64,000 bases of DNA, from the NCBI RefSeq assembly GCF_002936955.1, contig NZ_MPZM01000005.1:62001-126000 (forward strand), in the 5' to 3' direction. Each line of letters starts with the position of its first letter. The first letter of the stretch is position 1. Positions 42,157 to 52,055 of the stretch are shown in pieces. This DNA is from Oceanisphaera arctica (lineage in GTDB: Bacteria > Pseudomonadota > Gammaproteobacteria > Enterobacterales > Aeromonadaceae). Both the position numbers and the translations under genes were made by a program. A model generated the notes under the pieces. That model was given only the letters and a program-made list of their open reading frames with translations, ran no database searches and was not told the origin of the DNA.

Positions 42157-43923
42157 ATGCCCCTGCTTTTACTGACGTTCATCTTGCTGGCTCCCCTCAC
42201 CCTGTATCATGCTCGGGCCGACACCAGTGCGCCCATGCACACGCCTACTAATACGCCGGCACCGGAGGCAGCCACCGGCTGGCGTAACAAGCCGCTGGTC
42301 ACCGCCGACAAGGCCATGGTGGTCACGGCCAATCCCTATGCCAGCCGGGCGGCACAACAGATGCTGCAACAAGGCGGCAGTGCGGTCGATGCCATGATCG
42401 CGGCCCAGGCGGTGCTGACTCTGGTTGAACCCCAATCCTCGGGCATCGGTGGCGGCGCCTTTCTGGTGTACTGGCAACAAGAGCAGGCCCGGCTAACCAC
42501 CCTGGACGGTCGGGAAACGGCCCCTATGGCGGCAGCGGACGATCTGTTTCTTGATGAAGAGGGTCAGCCACAGGCCTTCTTCGACGCCGTGGTCGGCGGG
42601 CAGTCGGTGGGCACGCCCGGCACCGTTATGCTGATGTGGCAGGCGCATCAACGCTTCGGTATCCTACCCTGGCGCGAACTGTTCAAACCCGCTATCACCC
42701 TGGCTTTGAACGGTTTTACCGTATCACCGCGTCTGGCTCGGCTGGTCGCGGAAGACCAGGACTATCTGTCACGGGACCCCGACAGCCGTCGATATTTCTT
42801 CGATGACAAAGGCCGCCCCCTGCAGGCCGGCAGCACAAAAACCAACTCCCTGCTGGCCGCAGCACTAAGCCGGATCAGCACTGAGGGTCCCTCGGCGTTT
42901 TATCAGGGCCAGCTCGCCACCGCCATGGTCGACAAGGTACGTCAGGCCAGCCCGGCCGGCCACCTGAGCCTGACCGACCTGGCCGATTACCGGGTCAAGG
43001 AACGCGCGCCGCTCTGTGCCCCCTATCGTCAATACCGGATTTGCGGCATGGGGCCGCCTAGCTCCGGCACCCTGGCCCTGGGGCAGATACTCGGCATCTT
43101 GTCGCATGTCAGTCTGGCCACGGCAGGACCCAATTCTCCCGACAGCTGGAGGTGGATTGCCGATGCCTCGCGTCTGGCCTTTGCCGACCGTCATTTTTAT
43201 GCCGCCGACAGCGACTTTGTCCCGGTACCGGTGGCCGAGCTGCTTGCCCCCGACTATCTTGCCGGTCGGGCAAAGCTTATCAGCGAAGGCTCCGTCGCCC
43301 TGCCACAGGTGAGCCCCGGCACACCGGTGCCCTCTCTCGGCCACCGGGCGCCCGACCAGTCCCCCGAGTTCCCGTCCACCTCGCACATCAGCATCGTCGA
43401 TGCCGAAGGCAATGCCCTGTCCATGACCTCGACCATAGAAAACGGCTTCGGCTCCCGCCTGATGGTGCAGGGTTTTCTGCTCAACAACGAGCTGACCGAC
43501 TTTGCCTTCAGCCCCAGCCTGAATGGTATACCGGTCGCCAACCGGCTGGAGCCAGGCAAGCGGCCCCGCTCTTCCATGTCGCCCACCATAGTGCTGCATC
43601 AGAACAAGCCTTTGCTGGTGATTGGCTCCCCCGGCGGTAGCAGTATCATCGGCTATGTACTGCACAGCCTGATCAACGTGCTCGACTGGGGCATGAATCT
43701 GCAGGAAGCGCTGCATCAACCCCATGTGCTGCATCGCGGCGGGGTATTGGAAATGGAGCCGGCTGGGAGAAACCTGGCGTTGCAAACGGCCATGGCACAG
43801 CTCGGCTTTGACACCCGTCTGACCGAGCTCAACTCCGGCCTGCACGGCATCATGCTGCACGGGGGCCATCTCAGTGCCGCCGCCGATCCCCGGCGAGAAG
43901 GCATGGCGCTGGCCGCAGACTGA
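42157..43923 (+). CDS. ggt: Gamma-glutamyltransferase
   Basis: The 588-residue precursor has a signal peptide (MPLLLLTFILLAPLTLYHARA), NPYASRAAQQMLQQGGSAVDA and EPQSSGIGGGAF in the large subunit. The autocleavage and catalytic Thr408 lies in FPSTSHISIVD, followed by LSMTSTIENGFGS and PGGSSIIGYVL in the small subunit. It acts in the periplasm on glutathione and other gamma-glutamyl compounds. ATG 42157 is used as it starts the signal peptide and follows GGAG. Confidence 0.93.
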   Translation: MPLLLLTFILLAPLTLYHARADTSAPMHTPTNTPAPEAATGWRNKPLVTADKAMVVTANPYASRAAQQMLQQGGSAVDAMIAAQAVLTLVEPQSSGIGGGAFLVYWQQEQARLTTLDGRETAPMAAADDLFLDEEGQPQAFFDAVVGGQSVGTPGTVMLMWQAHQRFGILPWRELFKPAITLALNGFTVSPRLARLVAEDQDYLSRDPDSRRYFFDDKGRPLQAGSTKTNSLLAAALSRISTEGPSAFYQGQLATAMVDKVRQASPAGHLSLTDLADYRVKERAPLCAPYRQYRICGMGPPSSGTLALGQILGILSHVSLATAGPNSPDSWRWIADASRLAFADRHFYAADSDFVPVPVAELLAPDYLAGRAKLISEGSVALPQVSPGTPVPSLGHRAPDQSPEFPSTSHISIVDAEGNALSMTSTIENGFGSRLMVQGFLLNNELTDFAFSPSLNGIPVANRLEPGKRPRSSMSPTIVLHQNKPLLVIGSPGGSSIIGYVLHSLINVLDWGMNLQEALHQPHVLHRGGVLEMEPAGRNLALQTAMAQLGFDTRLTELNSGLHGIMLHGGHLSAAADPRREGMALAAD

Positions 43924-43926
43924 TCC

Positions 43927-44262
43927 ATGACCGACAACCACTATAGAGTATTGACCCTGCTTGCCCTGGTTCCCCCGGGGCTGGTGGTCAGTTACGGGCA
44001 ACTGGCGGACTTGGCCGGCCTGCCGGGACGAGCCCGGCTGGTCGGACGCATTCTGCGTACCGAAGATACCTCAATGCTGCCCTGGCACCGGGTGGTGGCC
44101 GCCAATGGCCGCATCAGCCTGCCCAGGGGCAGTGATGGCTGGCATGAGCAACGGCAACGATTGCAGGCAGAGGGGATATTACTGAAAGGAGACCGGGTGT
44201 CGATGGAGCAATACAGATGGCGGCCCGATCTGGCCGCTATCCTGATGTTGATGGATCAGTAA
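43927..44262 (+). CDS. Alkyltransferase-like protein (ATL)
   Basis: The 111-residue protein has the MGMT C-terminal fold, but the active-site PCHR is PWHR (Trp53), so it cannot accept alkyl groups. ATL proteins bind O6-alkylguanine in DNA and pass the lesion to nucleotide excision repair. It begins 3 bases after ggt ends. Confidence 0.88.
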   Translation: MTDNHYRVLTLLALVPPGLVVSYGQLADLAGLPGRARLVGRILRTEDTSMLPWHRVVAANGRISLPRGSDGWHEQRQRLQAEGILLKGDRVSMEQYRWRPDLAAILMLMDQ

Positions 44263-44283
44263 GTTAATGGTCTTGCAATGAAC

Positions 44284-44448
44284 TCAGCTTCTTTCTTCCA
44301 GCAGTTCGCTGACATGAACCTGGAAGGGAATTGTCTCGTCTTCGCGCTGTAACAAGACCAGCTGATTGTTGATATCGACTTCCAGCACGTAACCGGAGCC
44401 GTCCGGCGTGTGACAGATCATGCCCGGCCTGATGTCATGAATATCCAT
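44284..44448 (-). CDS. Small uncharacterised protein of 54 residues
   Basis: A short frame runs from ATG 44448 with GGAGA upstream to TGA at 44284. The peptide starts MDIHDIRPGMICHTPDGSG and continues with alternating hydrophobic and charged residues (YVLEVDINNQLVLLQ) suggesting a small beta-barrel. I do not recognise a family. It lies between two converging genes (ATL and topA strands differ), and its codon use fits the genome. Confidence 0.6.
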   Translation of the reverse strand: MDIHDIRPGMICHTPDGSGYVLEVDINNQLVLLQREDETIPFQVHVSELLEERS

Positions 44449-44577
44449 ATTCAGTCTCCATTAGCAGGCATGCCTGCGTTGAATTAACGTCCCTGTTTCA
44501 TCGTGCTGCACTCTTTCATTATATTGCAATAACCCGACTTGCCCGGGCCAGCGCTTACCTGCCGGCCCGGATCGCGG

Positions 44578-47205
44578 TTATTTTCCCTTCTGGCTTTGCT
44601 GCCATTTGCCGTCAACATAATGTGCCGTCCAGCCGGTCGCTTTCTTATTGACCTCGGTCATGACATATTGTTCCTTGTTTTTACGACTAAAGCGTACAAC
44701 AGCCTTGTTGCCTTCAGGATCCTGGGTCGGCGCCTCGGCCAGATACAGGAACTTGGGCGGCAGTCTGTCCTTGAACTGCACCAGCTCTTCCACCAGTGGA
44801 GCCCGGGTTTCCCTCGATTTGGGAAAGTTGCTGGCCGCCATGAAAATACCCGCCGCACCGTCACGCAGCACGAAGTAGGCGTCAGACTGGGTACAGGGCA
44901 GTTCGGGCAGATGCACCGGATCTTCCTTGGGTGGCGCTACCTCGCCGTTCTTGAGGATCTTGCGGGTATTCTTGCATTCCTCGTTGGTACAGGCCATGTA
45001 CTTGCCGAAGCGGCCGTTTTTCAGCTGCATCTCGGCGCTGCAGCGATCACAGTCGATCACCGGGCCTTCATAGCCTTTCAGCTTGAATTGACCCTGCTCC
45101 AGCTCGTAGCCGTCACAATCCGGGTTCTGACCGCACACATGCAGTTTGCGCTTGTCATCGATAAGATAAGCGTCCATGGCGGTACCGCACTTGTCACAAC
45201 GGTGCTTGGCACGCAGGGCATCGGTTTCCGCCTCTTCGTCGTTGGCCAGCACGAACTCATCACCAGGGATCAGGTTGATGGTCTGCTTGCAGCGCTCCTT
45301 GGGCGGTAACGCATAGCCGGAGCAACCGAGAAACACCCCGGTACTGGCGGTACGAATACCCATCTTGCGGCCACAGGTCGGGCAGTCGATGTCGGTCAGC
45401 ACCATTTCATTGGCGCGCATGCCGCCCTCGTCTACCGGGCGCTCGGCCTTTTCCAGATCTTCGCTGAATTCCGCATAGAAGGCGTCCAGCACCTGAGTCC
45501 AGTTGAGACTACCGCCGGCAATTTCATCCAGCTTGCTTTCCATCTGGGCGGTAAAGTCGTAGTTCATCAGCTCGGCAAAGCTTTCCTGCAGCCGATCGGC
45601 AACGATCTCGCCCATTTTTTCCGCATAGAAGCGGCGGCTTTCAACCTTGACGTAGCCCCGGTCCTGAATGGTGGAAATGATGGACGCATAGGTGGAAGGC
45701 CGGCCGATGCCGCGCTTTTCCAGCTCGCGCACCAGCGCCGCTTCGGTAAAGCGCGCCGGTGGCTTGGTAAAGTGCTGCTTGGGATCGAGTTGTTCGAGCG
45801 TAAGCACCTCGCCTGCCTGTACGGCGGGCAATACCGTATCTTCGCCTTTGCGGCCCTGCGCGGCCGCCTGTACCTTGGTCCAACCGGCAAAACGCAGGAT
45901 GCGGCCACGGGCCTTGAGATCGTAGTCGCCGGCACGCACGGTAATGGTGCTGCTGTCGTACAGGGCCGGCACCATCTGACAGGCCACAAACTGGCGCCAG
46001 ATGAGGTCGTACAGCCGCTTGGCATCCGCTTCCATGCCATCAAGTTTGTCGGCAGACAAGGCCACATCGGAAGGACGAATCGCTTCGTGTGCTTCCTGCG
46101 CATTGGCCTTGGCGCTATAGACATTCGGATTTTCGGGCAGATAATTCGGGCCGTACTGTTCCTGAATAAATTCACGTACCCCGGACACCGCTTCCTGACT
46201 CAGGTTGGTCGAGTCGGTTCGCATGTAGGTGATGTAACCCGCCTCGTAGAGGCGCTGGGCCAGCATCATGGTGCGCTTGACACCGAAGCTCAGCCGGGTA
46301 CTTGCCGCCTGCTGCAGGGTCGAGGTAATAAAGGGCGCCGGCGGCTTGCTCTGGGTCGGCTTGTCATCCCGCGAGATAACCTCGAAGCGGCTCGCCTTGA
46401 GCGCATCGACTGCGGCCATGGTCTGGGCTTCGTTGTCCGGGCGGAATTCCTTGCCCTGGTATTTGGCCACCGCCATCGACAACGCCAGTTTGTCTTCGTT
46501 ACTCAGACTGGCCTGAATGTCCCAGTATTCTTCCGGCACGAACGCCTTGATTTCACGTTCTTTCTCTACCAGCAGACGTACCGCTACCGACTGTACCCGA
46601 CCGGCAGACAGGCCACGAGCCACTTTTTTCCACAGCAGGGGCGAAACCATATAGCCCACTACTCTGTCCAGAAAACGGCGTGCCTGCTGGGCATTCACCC
46701 GGTTCTGGTTAAGCTCGGACGGACGGCTGAAGGCATCCTGAATGGCGGTTTTGGTGATTTCGTTGAATACCACCCGCTTGAAACGCTCATCGTCACCACC
46801 GATAAGTTCCTTGAGGTGCCAGGCAATCGCCTCCCCCTCGCGGTCCAAATCCGTTGCCAGATAGATGGTGTCGGCTTTTTCGGCCAGCGCCTGTAATTCG
46901 GTAACCACCTTCTCTTTGCCGGGCAGCACCTGATAGTTCGCCTTCCAGCCATGATTGGGATCGACTCCCATGCGGGCGATCAGCGCCTTCTGCTCTTTCT
47001 GCTGCTTGAGCCGGGCTTTTTCTTCGGGACTCAGCTGCTTGGTGTCGGCTTTTTTCCCTCCGGCTTTCTTGGCGGCAGAGGAGCCGGCGGTGGGCAGATC
47101 ACGCACATGGCCGACACTGGATTTGACGATGAAGTCTTTACCCAGATATTTGTTGATGGTTTTTGCCTTGGCGGGCGATTCCACTATAACGAGGGATTTG
47201 CTCAT
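44578..47205 (-). CDS. topA: DNA topoisomerase I
   Basis: The 875-residue enzyme starts [22 protein letters not shown] with the TOPRIM domain ([15 protein letters not shown]), then the type IA core with the active tyrosine in ITYMRTDS, and three C-terminal zinc-ribbon regions ([27 protein letters not shown]). It relaxes negative supercoils. Length matches E. coli TopA (865). Confidence 0.97.
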   Translation of the reverse strand: MSKSLVIVESPAKAKTINKYLGKDFIVKSSVGHVRDLPTAGSSAAKKAGGKKADTKQLSPEEKARLKQQKEQKALIARMGVDPNHGWKANYQVLPGKEKVVTELQALAEKADTIYLATDLDREGEAIAWHLKELIGGDDERFKRVVFNEITKTAIQDAFSRPSELNQNRVNAQQARRFLDRVVGYMVSPLLWKKVARGLSAGRVQSVAVRLLVEKEREIKAFVPEEYWDIQASLSNEDKLALSMAVAKYQGKEFRPDNEAQTMAAVDALKASRFEVISRDDKPTQSKPPAPFITSTLQQAASTRLSFGVKRTMMLAQRLYEAGYITYMRTDSTNLSQEAVSGVREFIQEQYGPNYLPENPNVYSAKANAQEAHEAIRPSDVALSADKLDGMEADAKRLYDLIWRQFVACQMVPALYDSSTITVRAGDYDLKARGRILRFAGWTKVQAAAQGRKGEDTVLPAVQAGEVLTLEQLDPKQHFTKPPARFTEAALVRELEKRGIGRPSTYASIISTIQDRGYVKVESRRFYAEKMGEIVADRLQESFAELMNYDFTAQMESKLDEIAGGSLNWTQVLDAFYAEFSEDLEKAERPVDEGGMRANEMVLTDIDCPTCGRKMGIRTASTGVFLGCSGYALPPKERCKQTINLIPGDEFVLANDEEAETDALRAKHRCDKCGTAMDAYLIDDKRKLHVCGQNPDCDGYELEQGQFKLKGYEGPVIDCDRCSAEMQLKNGRFGKYMACTNEECKNTRKILKNGEVAPPKEDPVHLPELPCTQSDAYFVLRDGAAGIFMAASNFPKSRETRAPLVEELVQFKDRLPPKFLYLAEAPTQDPEGNKAVVRFSRKNKEQYVMTEVNKKATGWTAHYVDGKWQQSQKGK

Positions 47206-47540
47206 AAAGCGCGTATAAGTCCTTAAGGTCTGGCCCCCACTCAGGGGTCCGGCGGCAAGGTAATGACGGCTGTATAAGTGAAAAAGCCGTAAAAAGCAAA
47301 CTTGCCAGGCTAGGGCCGGAAAAAAGTTAAGTGAATTTATATTTACTTATTAACACCTTCATACCTGCAGGAATCAACCGCTTTTTTGATTAAGTTGCCT
47401 GTTCGACCGCTTTTTATGCATTGTTATGATTAAGGCATAATCTGTTGTTAAATTCGGGTTACATCTCTTCTAAAAATCCACATATAATGGCGCAACGCAG
47501 AATTATCTCGGTCATTTCCACCATTTAAAAGGACAATATA
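47206..47540. other. Gene-free gap between divergent topA and astB
   Basis: The 335-bp gap is AT-rich in its middle and must carry both promoters. A plausible astB promoter is TTACAT (47459-47464), 18 bases, TATAAT (47483-47488). No gene or RNA is recognised. Confidence 0.5.
47459..47488 (+). promoter_or_regulatory. Candidate sigma-70 promoter of astB
   Basis: TTACAT and a perfect TATAAT are separated by 18 bases, 53 bases before the astB start. Confidence 0.45.
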
Positions 47541-48878
47541 ATGGTACAGTTTGAAGCTAACTTTGACGGTCTGGTTGGCCCTACCCATAACTACGCCGGC
47601 CTGTCTTACGGCAATGTAGCCTCTCAAAGCAATGCGCAGGATGCATCCAGCCCCAAACAGGCGGCCAAACAGGGCCTGCAGAAAATGAAGGCGCTGACCG
47701 ATCTGGGCCTGGTACAGGGCGTACTGGCGCCCCAGGAGCGTCCCGATATTCATACCCTGCGTCGGCTGGGTTTTACCGGCAGCGATGCCCAGGTGCTGGA
47801 AAAAGCCTTTCGCGAAGATCCCGTGCTGCTGGCCGCCTGTTGCTCCGCTTCCAGCATGTGGACCGCCAACGCCGCCACCGTCTCACCCGGCGCCGATACC
47901 CTCGATGGCCGCATTCACTTTACCCCGGCCAACCTGACCAACAAGTTTCATCGCTCGATAGAACACGAAGTAACCGGCCGCATCCTGGGTCAAGTCTTTG
48001 CCGACGAGCGTTATTTCAGCCATCACTCCGCCCTGCCCACCAACGAGTATTTCGGTGACGAGGGCGCGGCAAACCACACTCGCCTGTGCGCCGACTACGG
48101 CCAGGCCGGGGTTGAGCTGTTCGTTTATGGCCGCAGCGCCTTCGATCAAAGCCGGCCGGCACCGCGCCGTTATCCAGCCCGCCAGACCCTGGAAGCCTCT
48201 CGCGCCGTGGCCCGCTTGCACGGCCTGAATGACGACACCGCCATTTTCATTGCCCAGAACCCGGAGGTTATCGATCAGGGGGTATTCCATAACGACGTAA
48301 TCGCGGTCGGCAACCAGAATGTGCTGTTTTACCATCAGCAAGCCTTTCTCGACACCGCCGCCGCCCTGGACGAAATCCGCCGCAAGCTACCCAATACCGA
48401 GCTGCACTTCATCGAGGTGCCCACCGCAGAAGTACCGGTGCTGGACGCGGTGAAAAGCTATCTGTTCAACACCCAGATAGTGACCCTGCGCCCAGGTCAC
48501 ATGGCGATTATCGCCCCCTCGGAATGCGCCGACACTCCCAGCGTCAAGGCCTACCTGGACAAGTTGCTGACCCTGAACACGCCCATTCGGGAAGTCCACT
48601 TCATGGATGTAAAACAAAGCATGCGTAACGGCGGCGGCCCTGCCTGCCTGCGGCTGCGGGTTGCGATGACAGAAGCGGAACATGCGGCCACCAATCCCGC
48701 CTGCCTGATGAACGAGGCGCTGTTTGGCCGGCTCAACCAGTGGGTAGACCGGCATTACCGCGACAGCCTGAGCCTGAACGACCTGCGTGACCCGGCCTTG
48801 TTGCTGGAGTCTCGTGCCGCCCTGGACGAGCTGACCCAAATCCTGCAACTAGGCTCCGTCTACCCCTTCCAGCGGTAG
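47541..48878 (+). CDS. astB: N-succinylarginine dihydrolase
   Basis: The 445-residue product begins [24 protein letters not shown], an AstB signature, with [39 protein letters not shown] and [12 protein letters not shown]. AstB releases two ammonia from succinylarginine to give succinylornithine in the arginine succinyltransferase pathway. It stands alone here; only astE of the same pathway appears in the window, 8 kb away. Confidence 0.96.
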   Translation: MVQFEANFDGLVGPTHNYAGLSYGNVASQSNAQDASSPKQAAKQGLQKMKALTDLGLVQGVLAPQERPDIHTLRRLGFTGSDAQVLEKAFREDPVLLAACCSASSMWTANAATVSPGADTLDGRIHFTPANLTNKFHRSIEHEVTGRILGQVFADERYFSHHSALPTNEYFGDEGAANHTRLCADYGQAGVELFVYGRSAFDQSRPAPRRYPARQTLEASRAVARLHGLNDDTAIFIAQNPEVIDQGVFHNDVIAVGNQNVLFYHQQAFLDTAAALDEIRRKLPNTELHFIEVPTAEVPVLDAVKSYLFNTQIVTLRPGHMAIIAPSECADTPSVKAYLDKLLTLNTPIREVHFMDVKQSMRNGGGPACLRLRVAMTEAEHAATNPACLMNEALFGRLNQWVDRHYRDSLSLNDLRDPALLLESRAALDELTQILQLGSVYPFQR

Positions 48879-48920
48879 TTAAAAACCGGGGATTGGGGAC
48901 TGGGGAAGACCGGCAAAACC

Positions 48921-48948
48921 TGATCCCTATTCCCTATTCCCTATTCCC
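48921..48948. repeat. Short tandem repeat between astB and sohB
   Basis: The unit CCTATTC is repeated three times, preceded at 48889-48905 by three GGGG runs that could pair with the CCC runs. It sits between converging genes, so a loose bidirectional hairpin is possible. Confidence 0.5.
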
Positions 48949-48957
48949 CGAACTTAA

Positions 48958-49980
48958 TCAGCCGAAGGGGCGTTGTCCCGCTTCCACCAGCTTCATCAGT
49001 CCCCGGCTGACGCCCGCTTCCACCGCCTTGCCCAGCTTGTCTTTGATAGTCTGTTTCGGATGATAATGCAGGCGGATTATCCGTTTGTCGGCACTTTGCG
49101 CCAGCAGATAGTCGCTGCTGGTCATCAGTTCGTCCACCAGCCCCAGCTCTCGGGCGTCGGTCGCCAGCCAGTGTTCACCGGTGGCCACCTTGTCCAGTGC
49201 AAGCTGAGGTCGGTTTTCGGCGATAAAGTCCTTGAATCTGTGGTGAATGACCTCCAGCTCTTCGCGGAACTTGGCGCGACCTTCATCGTCGTTCTCGCCG
49301 AACAGGGTCAGGGTGCGCTTGTACTGGCCTGCGGTATGCAGCTCGATGTCGATGTCTTTGTTCTTGAGGAATTTATTGAAGTTGGGCAACTGCGCCACCA
49401 CGCCGATGGAGCCGACGATGGCAAAGGGCGCCGCGATAATGCGCTCGGCGACACAGGCCATCATGTAACCGCCACTGGCGGCCACCTTGTCTACCGCCAC
49501 GGTAAGATGCAGACCCTTCGCCTTGAGTCGTGCCAGCTCGGCGGCCCCCAGGCCATAACCATGCACCACGCCGCCGCCAGACTCCAGATTCAGCAGCACT
49601 TCGTCCCCTTCGCGAGCCAGCTGCAGCAGTCCGGTGATTTCCCGGCTGAGGCCGCTCACCTCATGGGCATCCATGCTGCCCTTGAAATCGAGCACATAAA
49701 GCCGAGGGCCCTTGTCCGCCGTTTTTTTCTCGGCCTTGGCCTGCTGCTTGAATTGCTGCTTGAGTTCCTTGCGTTCACCGTCGTTCGCCGCCGTGGCCAG
49801 TTGCAACCGTTGCTGCTGCCGGCGCAACCCGGCGCCGATATCCTCGACCTCCAGCCGATCGTCACCCCGCTTTTGTCGCATGGCAGCTCCGGAGACCAGT
49901 GCCACCACCGCGCCGATGGCCAGCACCCAGGTCAGACTCTTGGCCATGAACAGGCCATATTCGTATAAAAATTCCAGCAT
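48958..49980 (-). CDS. sohB: SohB inner-membrane peptidase
   Basis: The 340-residue S49-family peptidase has an N-terminal membrane segment (LTWVLAIGAVVALVSG), the nucleophile Ser169 in KVAASGGYMMA and general-base Lys221 in QYKRTLT. SohB resembles a short SppA with a periplasmic protease domain. ATG 49980 (MLEFLYEYG) is used since homologues begin there. Confidence 0.93.
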   Translation of the reverse strand: MLEFLYEYGLFMAKSLTWVLAIGAVVALVSGAAMRQKRGDDRLEVEDIGAGLRRQQQRLQLATAANDGERKELKQQFKQQAKAEKKTADKGPRLYVLDFKGSMDAHEVSGLSREITGLLQLAREGDEVLLNLESGGGVVHGYGLGAAELARLKAKGLHLTVAVDKVAASGGYMMACVAERIIAAPFAIVGSIGVVAQLPNFNKFLKNKDIDIELHTAGQYKRTLTLFGENDDEGRAKFREELEVIHHRFKDFIAENRPQLALDKVATGEHWLATDARELGLVDELMTSSDYLLAQSADKRIIRLHYHPKQTIKDKLGKAVEAGVSRGLMKLVEAGQRPFG

Positions 49981-50168
49981 GAGATTTCCTTGAGACCTAA
50001 TTCGACCCCCATTGTAAAAGCCCTCATGGCGAACACCAACGAGCTTTTTACCGCCAGGACTTTTCCTTTCCACTTTTCCTGCCAACTTTTGGCTTTCGAA
50101 GCTGGCATCCGTGCCCAGAGTCTGGTTTGATCTGAATACTTAGATTTTTTCTGCGAGAACACAGGCAC

Positions 50169-50936
50169 ATGCTCGACTATCATGCATCCCCCGACTTACT
50201 CAACGACAAGGTGATTCTGATCACCGGTGCCGGCGACGGCATCGGCCGCGAGGCAGCCCTGAGCTATGGCGCTCATGGCGCCACCGTCATTCTGCTGGGC
50301 AGAACCGTGAAAAAACTGGAAGCGGTCTACGATGAACTGCTGGCCCAGGGCAGCCCCGAGCCGGCAATTATTCCGCTGGATTTGCAGGGCGCGACAAAAC
50401 AGCATTATCTGGACATGGCCGAGACCCTGAAGCAGCAATTCGGCCGTCTGGACGGGGTGCTGTTCAACGCCGGTCATCTGGCCGTGCTCGGTCCCTTCGA
50501 GATGATCGGGGAAGACGACTGGGACAAGGTGATGCAGATCAACGTCAAATCCCAGTTCCTGATGACCCAGGCGCTGTTGCCGCTGCTGAAAGCCACTCCC
50601 AACTCCTCCATCGTCTATACCAGCTCGGGTGTGGGCAAGCAGGGTCGGGCCTACTGGGGCAGCTATGCGGTATCAAAGTTTGCCACCGAAGGCATGATGG
50701 AAGTGCTGGCCGACGAGCTGGACAACACCACGGTGCGCGTGAACTGCATCAATCCGGGCGCCACCCGCACCGGCATGCGGGCCCAGGCCTACCCCGGTGA
50801 AGATCCGGCTACCCTGCGTACCCCGCAAGAAATCATCCCCCTCTATCTGTATCTGATGGGAAGCGACAGCCAGCATATCAGCGGCCAGTCGCTCGATGCC
50901 CAGCCGGACAAAATCCGCCCGCGCGCCAGACAATAA
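50169..50936 (+). CDS. yciK: YciK-family SDR oxidoreductase
   Basis: The 255-residue SDR has TGAGDGIG, NAGHLAVLGPF and the active site YTSSGVGKQGRAYWGSYAVSKFA, following E. coli YciK. In E. coli it neighbours sohB as here, though its substrate is unknown. It diverges from sohB. Confidence 0.9.
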   Translation: MLDYHASPDLLNDKVILITGAGDGIGREAALSYGAHGATVILLGRTVKKLEAVYDELLAQGSPEPAIIPLDLQGATKQHYLDMAETLKQQFGRLDGVLFNAGHLAVLGPFEMIGEDDWDKVMQINVKSQFLMTQALLPLLKATPNSSIVYTSSGVGKQGRAYWGSYAVSKFATEGMMEVLADELDNTTVRVNCINPGATRTGMRAQAYPGEDPATLRTPQEIIPLYLYLMGSDSQHISGQSLDAQPDKIRPRARQ

Positions 50937-51038
50937 GCTGACAGGTGACATAATTTCGTCTAGAACTAAGCTTACGGATTCGTTAACTCCGGGGTCATAA
51001 CAGCTTGACCCCATTGCCAAAAGGATGAGGCAACAACC

Positions 51039-51995
51039 ATGTATCGTCCCAAGAGCACGGTAGAGCAATGGCGAATTTTTCAAGCGGTCGTCGACTGTGG
51101 TGGTTATGCCCAGGCTGCGGAAAAACTCAGTAAAAGCCAGTCGTCACTCAACCACGCCGTAGCCAAGCTCCAGCAGGGGCTGGGTGTACCACTGCTGGAA
51201 GTCAGGGGCCGCAAGGCCTATCTGACTCCGGAAGGTGAGGTTTTTTTACGCCGTTCACGCAAGCTGACCCAGGGCATAGAAGAACTCGAGCTGCTCGCCG
51301 GCGTGCTGGCCAGTGGCTGGGAGCCGATTCTGCGCATCGTGGTAGAAGCGTCACTCCCCCGTCAGCCCCTGTATCAGGCGCTGGCGGATTTTTCTCCCCG
51401 CTCGCGAGGCTGCCGTATTCACCTGGTTGAAGCCCAGCCTTCTGGCTGCCAGGCCGTGGTTAGCAAACAGGCCGCCGATCTGGTGTTTGCCTGCCGCGCC
51501 TTTACCGGTGTGACCAGCCTGCCTTTGGCCACCACCGTTTATGTGCCGGTCTGCGCCCCCGAACATCCCCTCGCCCGCCTCGATGAAGTCACCGCCCATG
51601 AACTCGACCCCGAGCTGGAGCTGATTCTGGCCGATGGTAGCGAGCAGGAAGAAGGCTGGGAACGGGCGGAACAACGCTGGATTATCAACCATCTGCACGA
51701 CACCCTGTCGCTGCTGCGCCGTGGCGTCGGCTTTGCCTGGCTACCGCTGGAAGTGGTGGCGCCGATGATCGACGGTGGCTTGCTGCAACGCCTGCCCATG
51801 GCAAATCAGGCTCTGCGCAAGCGCTTTACCCATATGATATTGCCACGGGCCATGCCACCGGGCCCTGCCGCCAGCCTGCTGCTCAGCCTGATCCGCCATC
51901 ATTATGGCGATCATGAAGGAGCATTGAACAGCGAGAATAGTGGCGAGAATAAAGAAACCCCGAGCGTTCGTGAGGGGACTCTTCCTACACCTTGA
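51039..51995 (+). CDS. LysR-family transcriptional regulator
   Basis: The 318-residue protein has a LysR helix-turn-helix in residues about 8-65 (VDCGGYAQAAEKLSKSQSSLNHAVAKLQ) and a substrate-binding-like effector domain. The last 25 residues are polar and look unconserved. It precedes the PatB/MalY gene by 60 bases on the same strand; regulation of that gene is possible but not shown. Confidence 0.88.
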   Translation: MYRPKSTVEQWRIFQAVVDCGGYAQAAEKLSKSQSSLNHAVAKLQQGLGVPLLEVRGRKAYLTPEGEVFLRRSRKLTQGIEELELLAGVLASGWEPILRIVVEASLPRQPLYQALADFSPRSRGCRIHLVEAQPSGCQAVVSKQAADLVFACRAFTGVTSLPLATTVYVPVCAPEHPLARLDEVTAHELDPELELILADGSEQEEGWERAEQRWIINHLHDTLSLLRRGVGFAWLPLEVVAPMIDGGLLQRLPMANQALRKRFTHMILPRAMPPGPAASLLLSLIRHHYGDHEGALNSENSGENKETPSVREGTLPTP

Positions 51996-52055
51996 CCTTG
52001 CCAGGCCGAAGCGGCTTCCTTATGCTGATGGCCTCGCATTTGACAAGGAACCCCG

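Noticed and set aside
48889-48905. G-quadruplex from the GGGG runs
   Set aside because: Only three runs of four G are present; a stable quadruplex needs a fourth.
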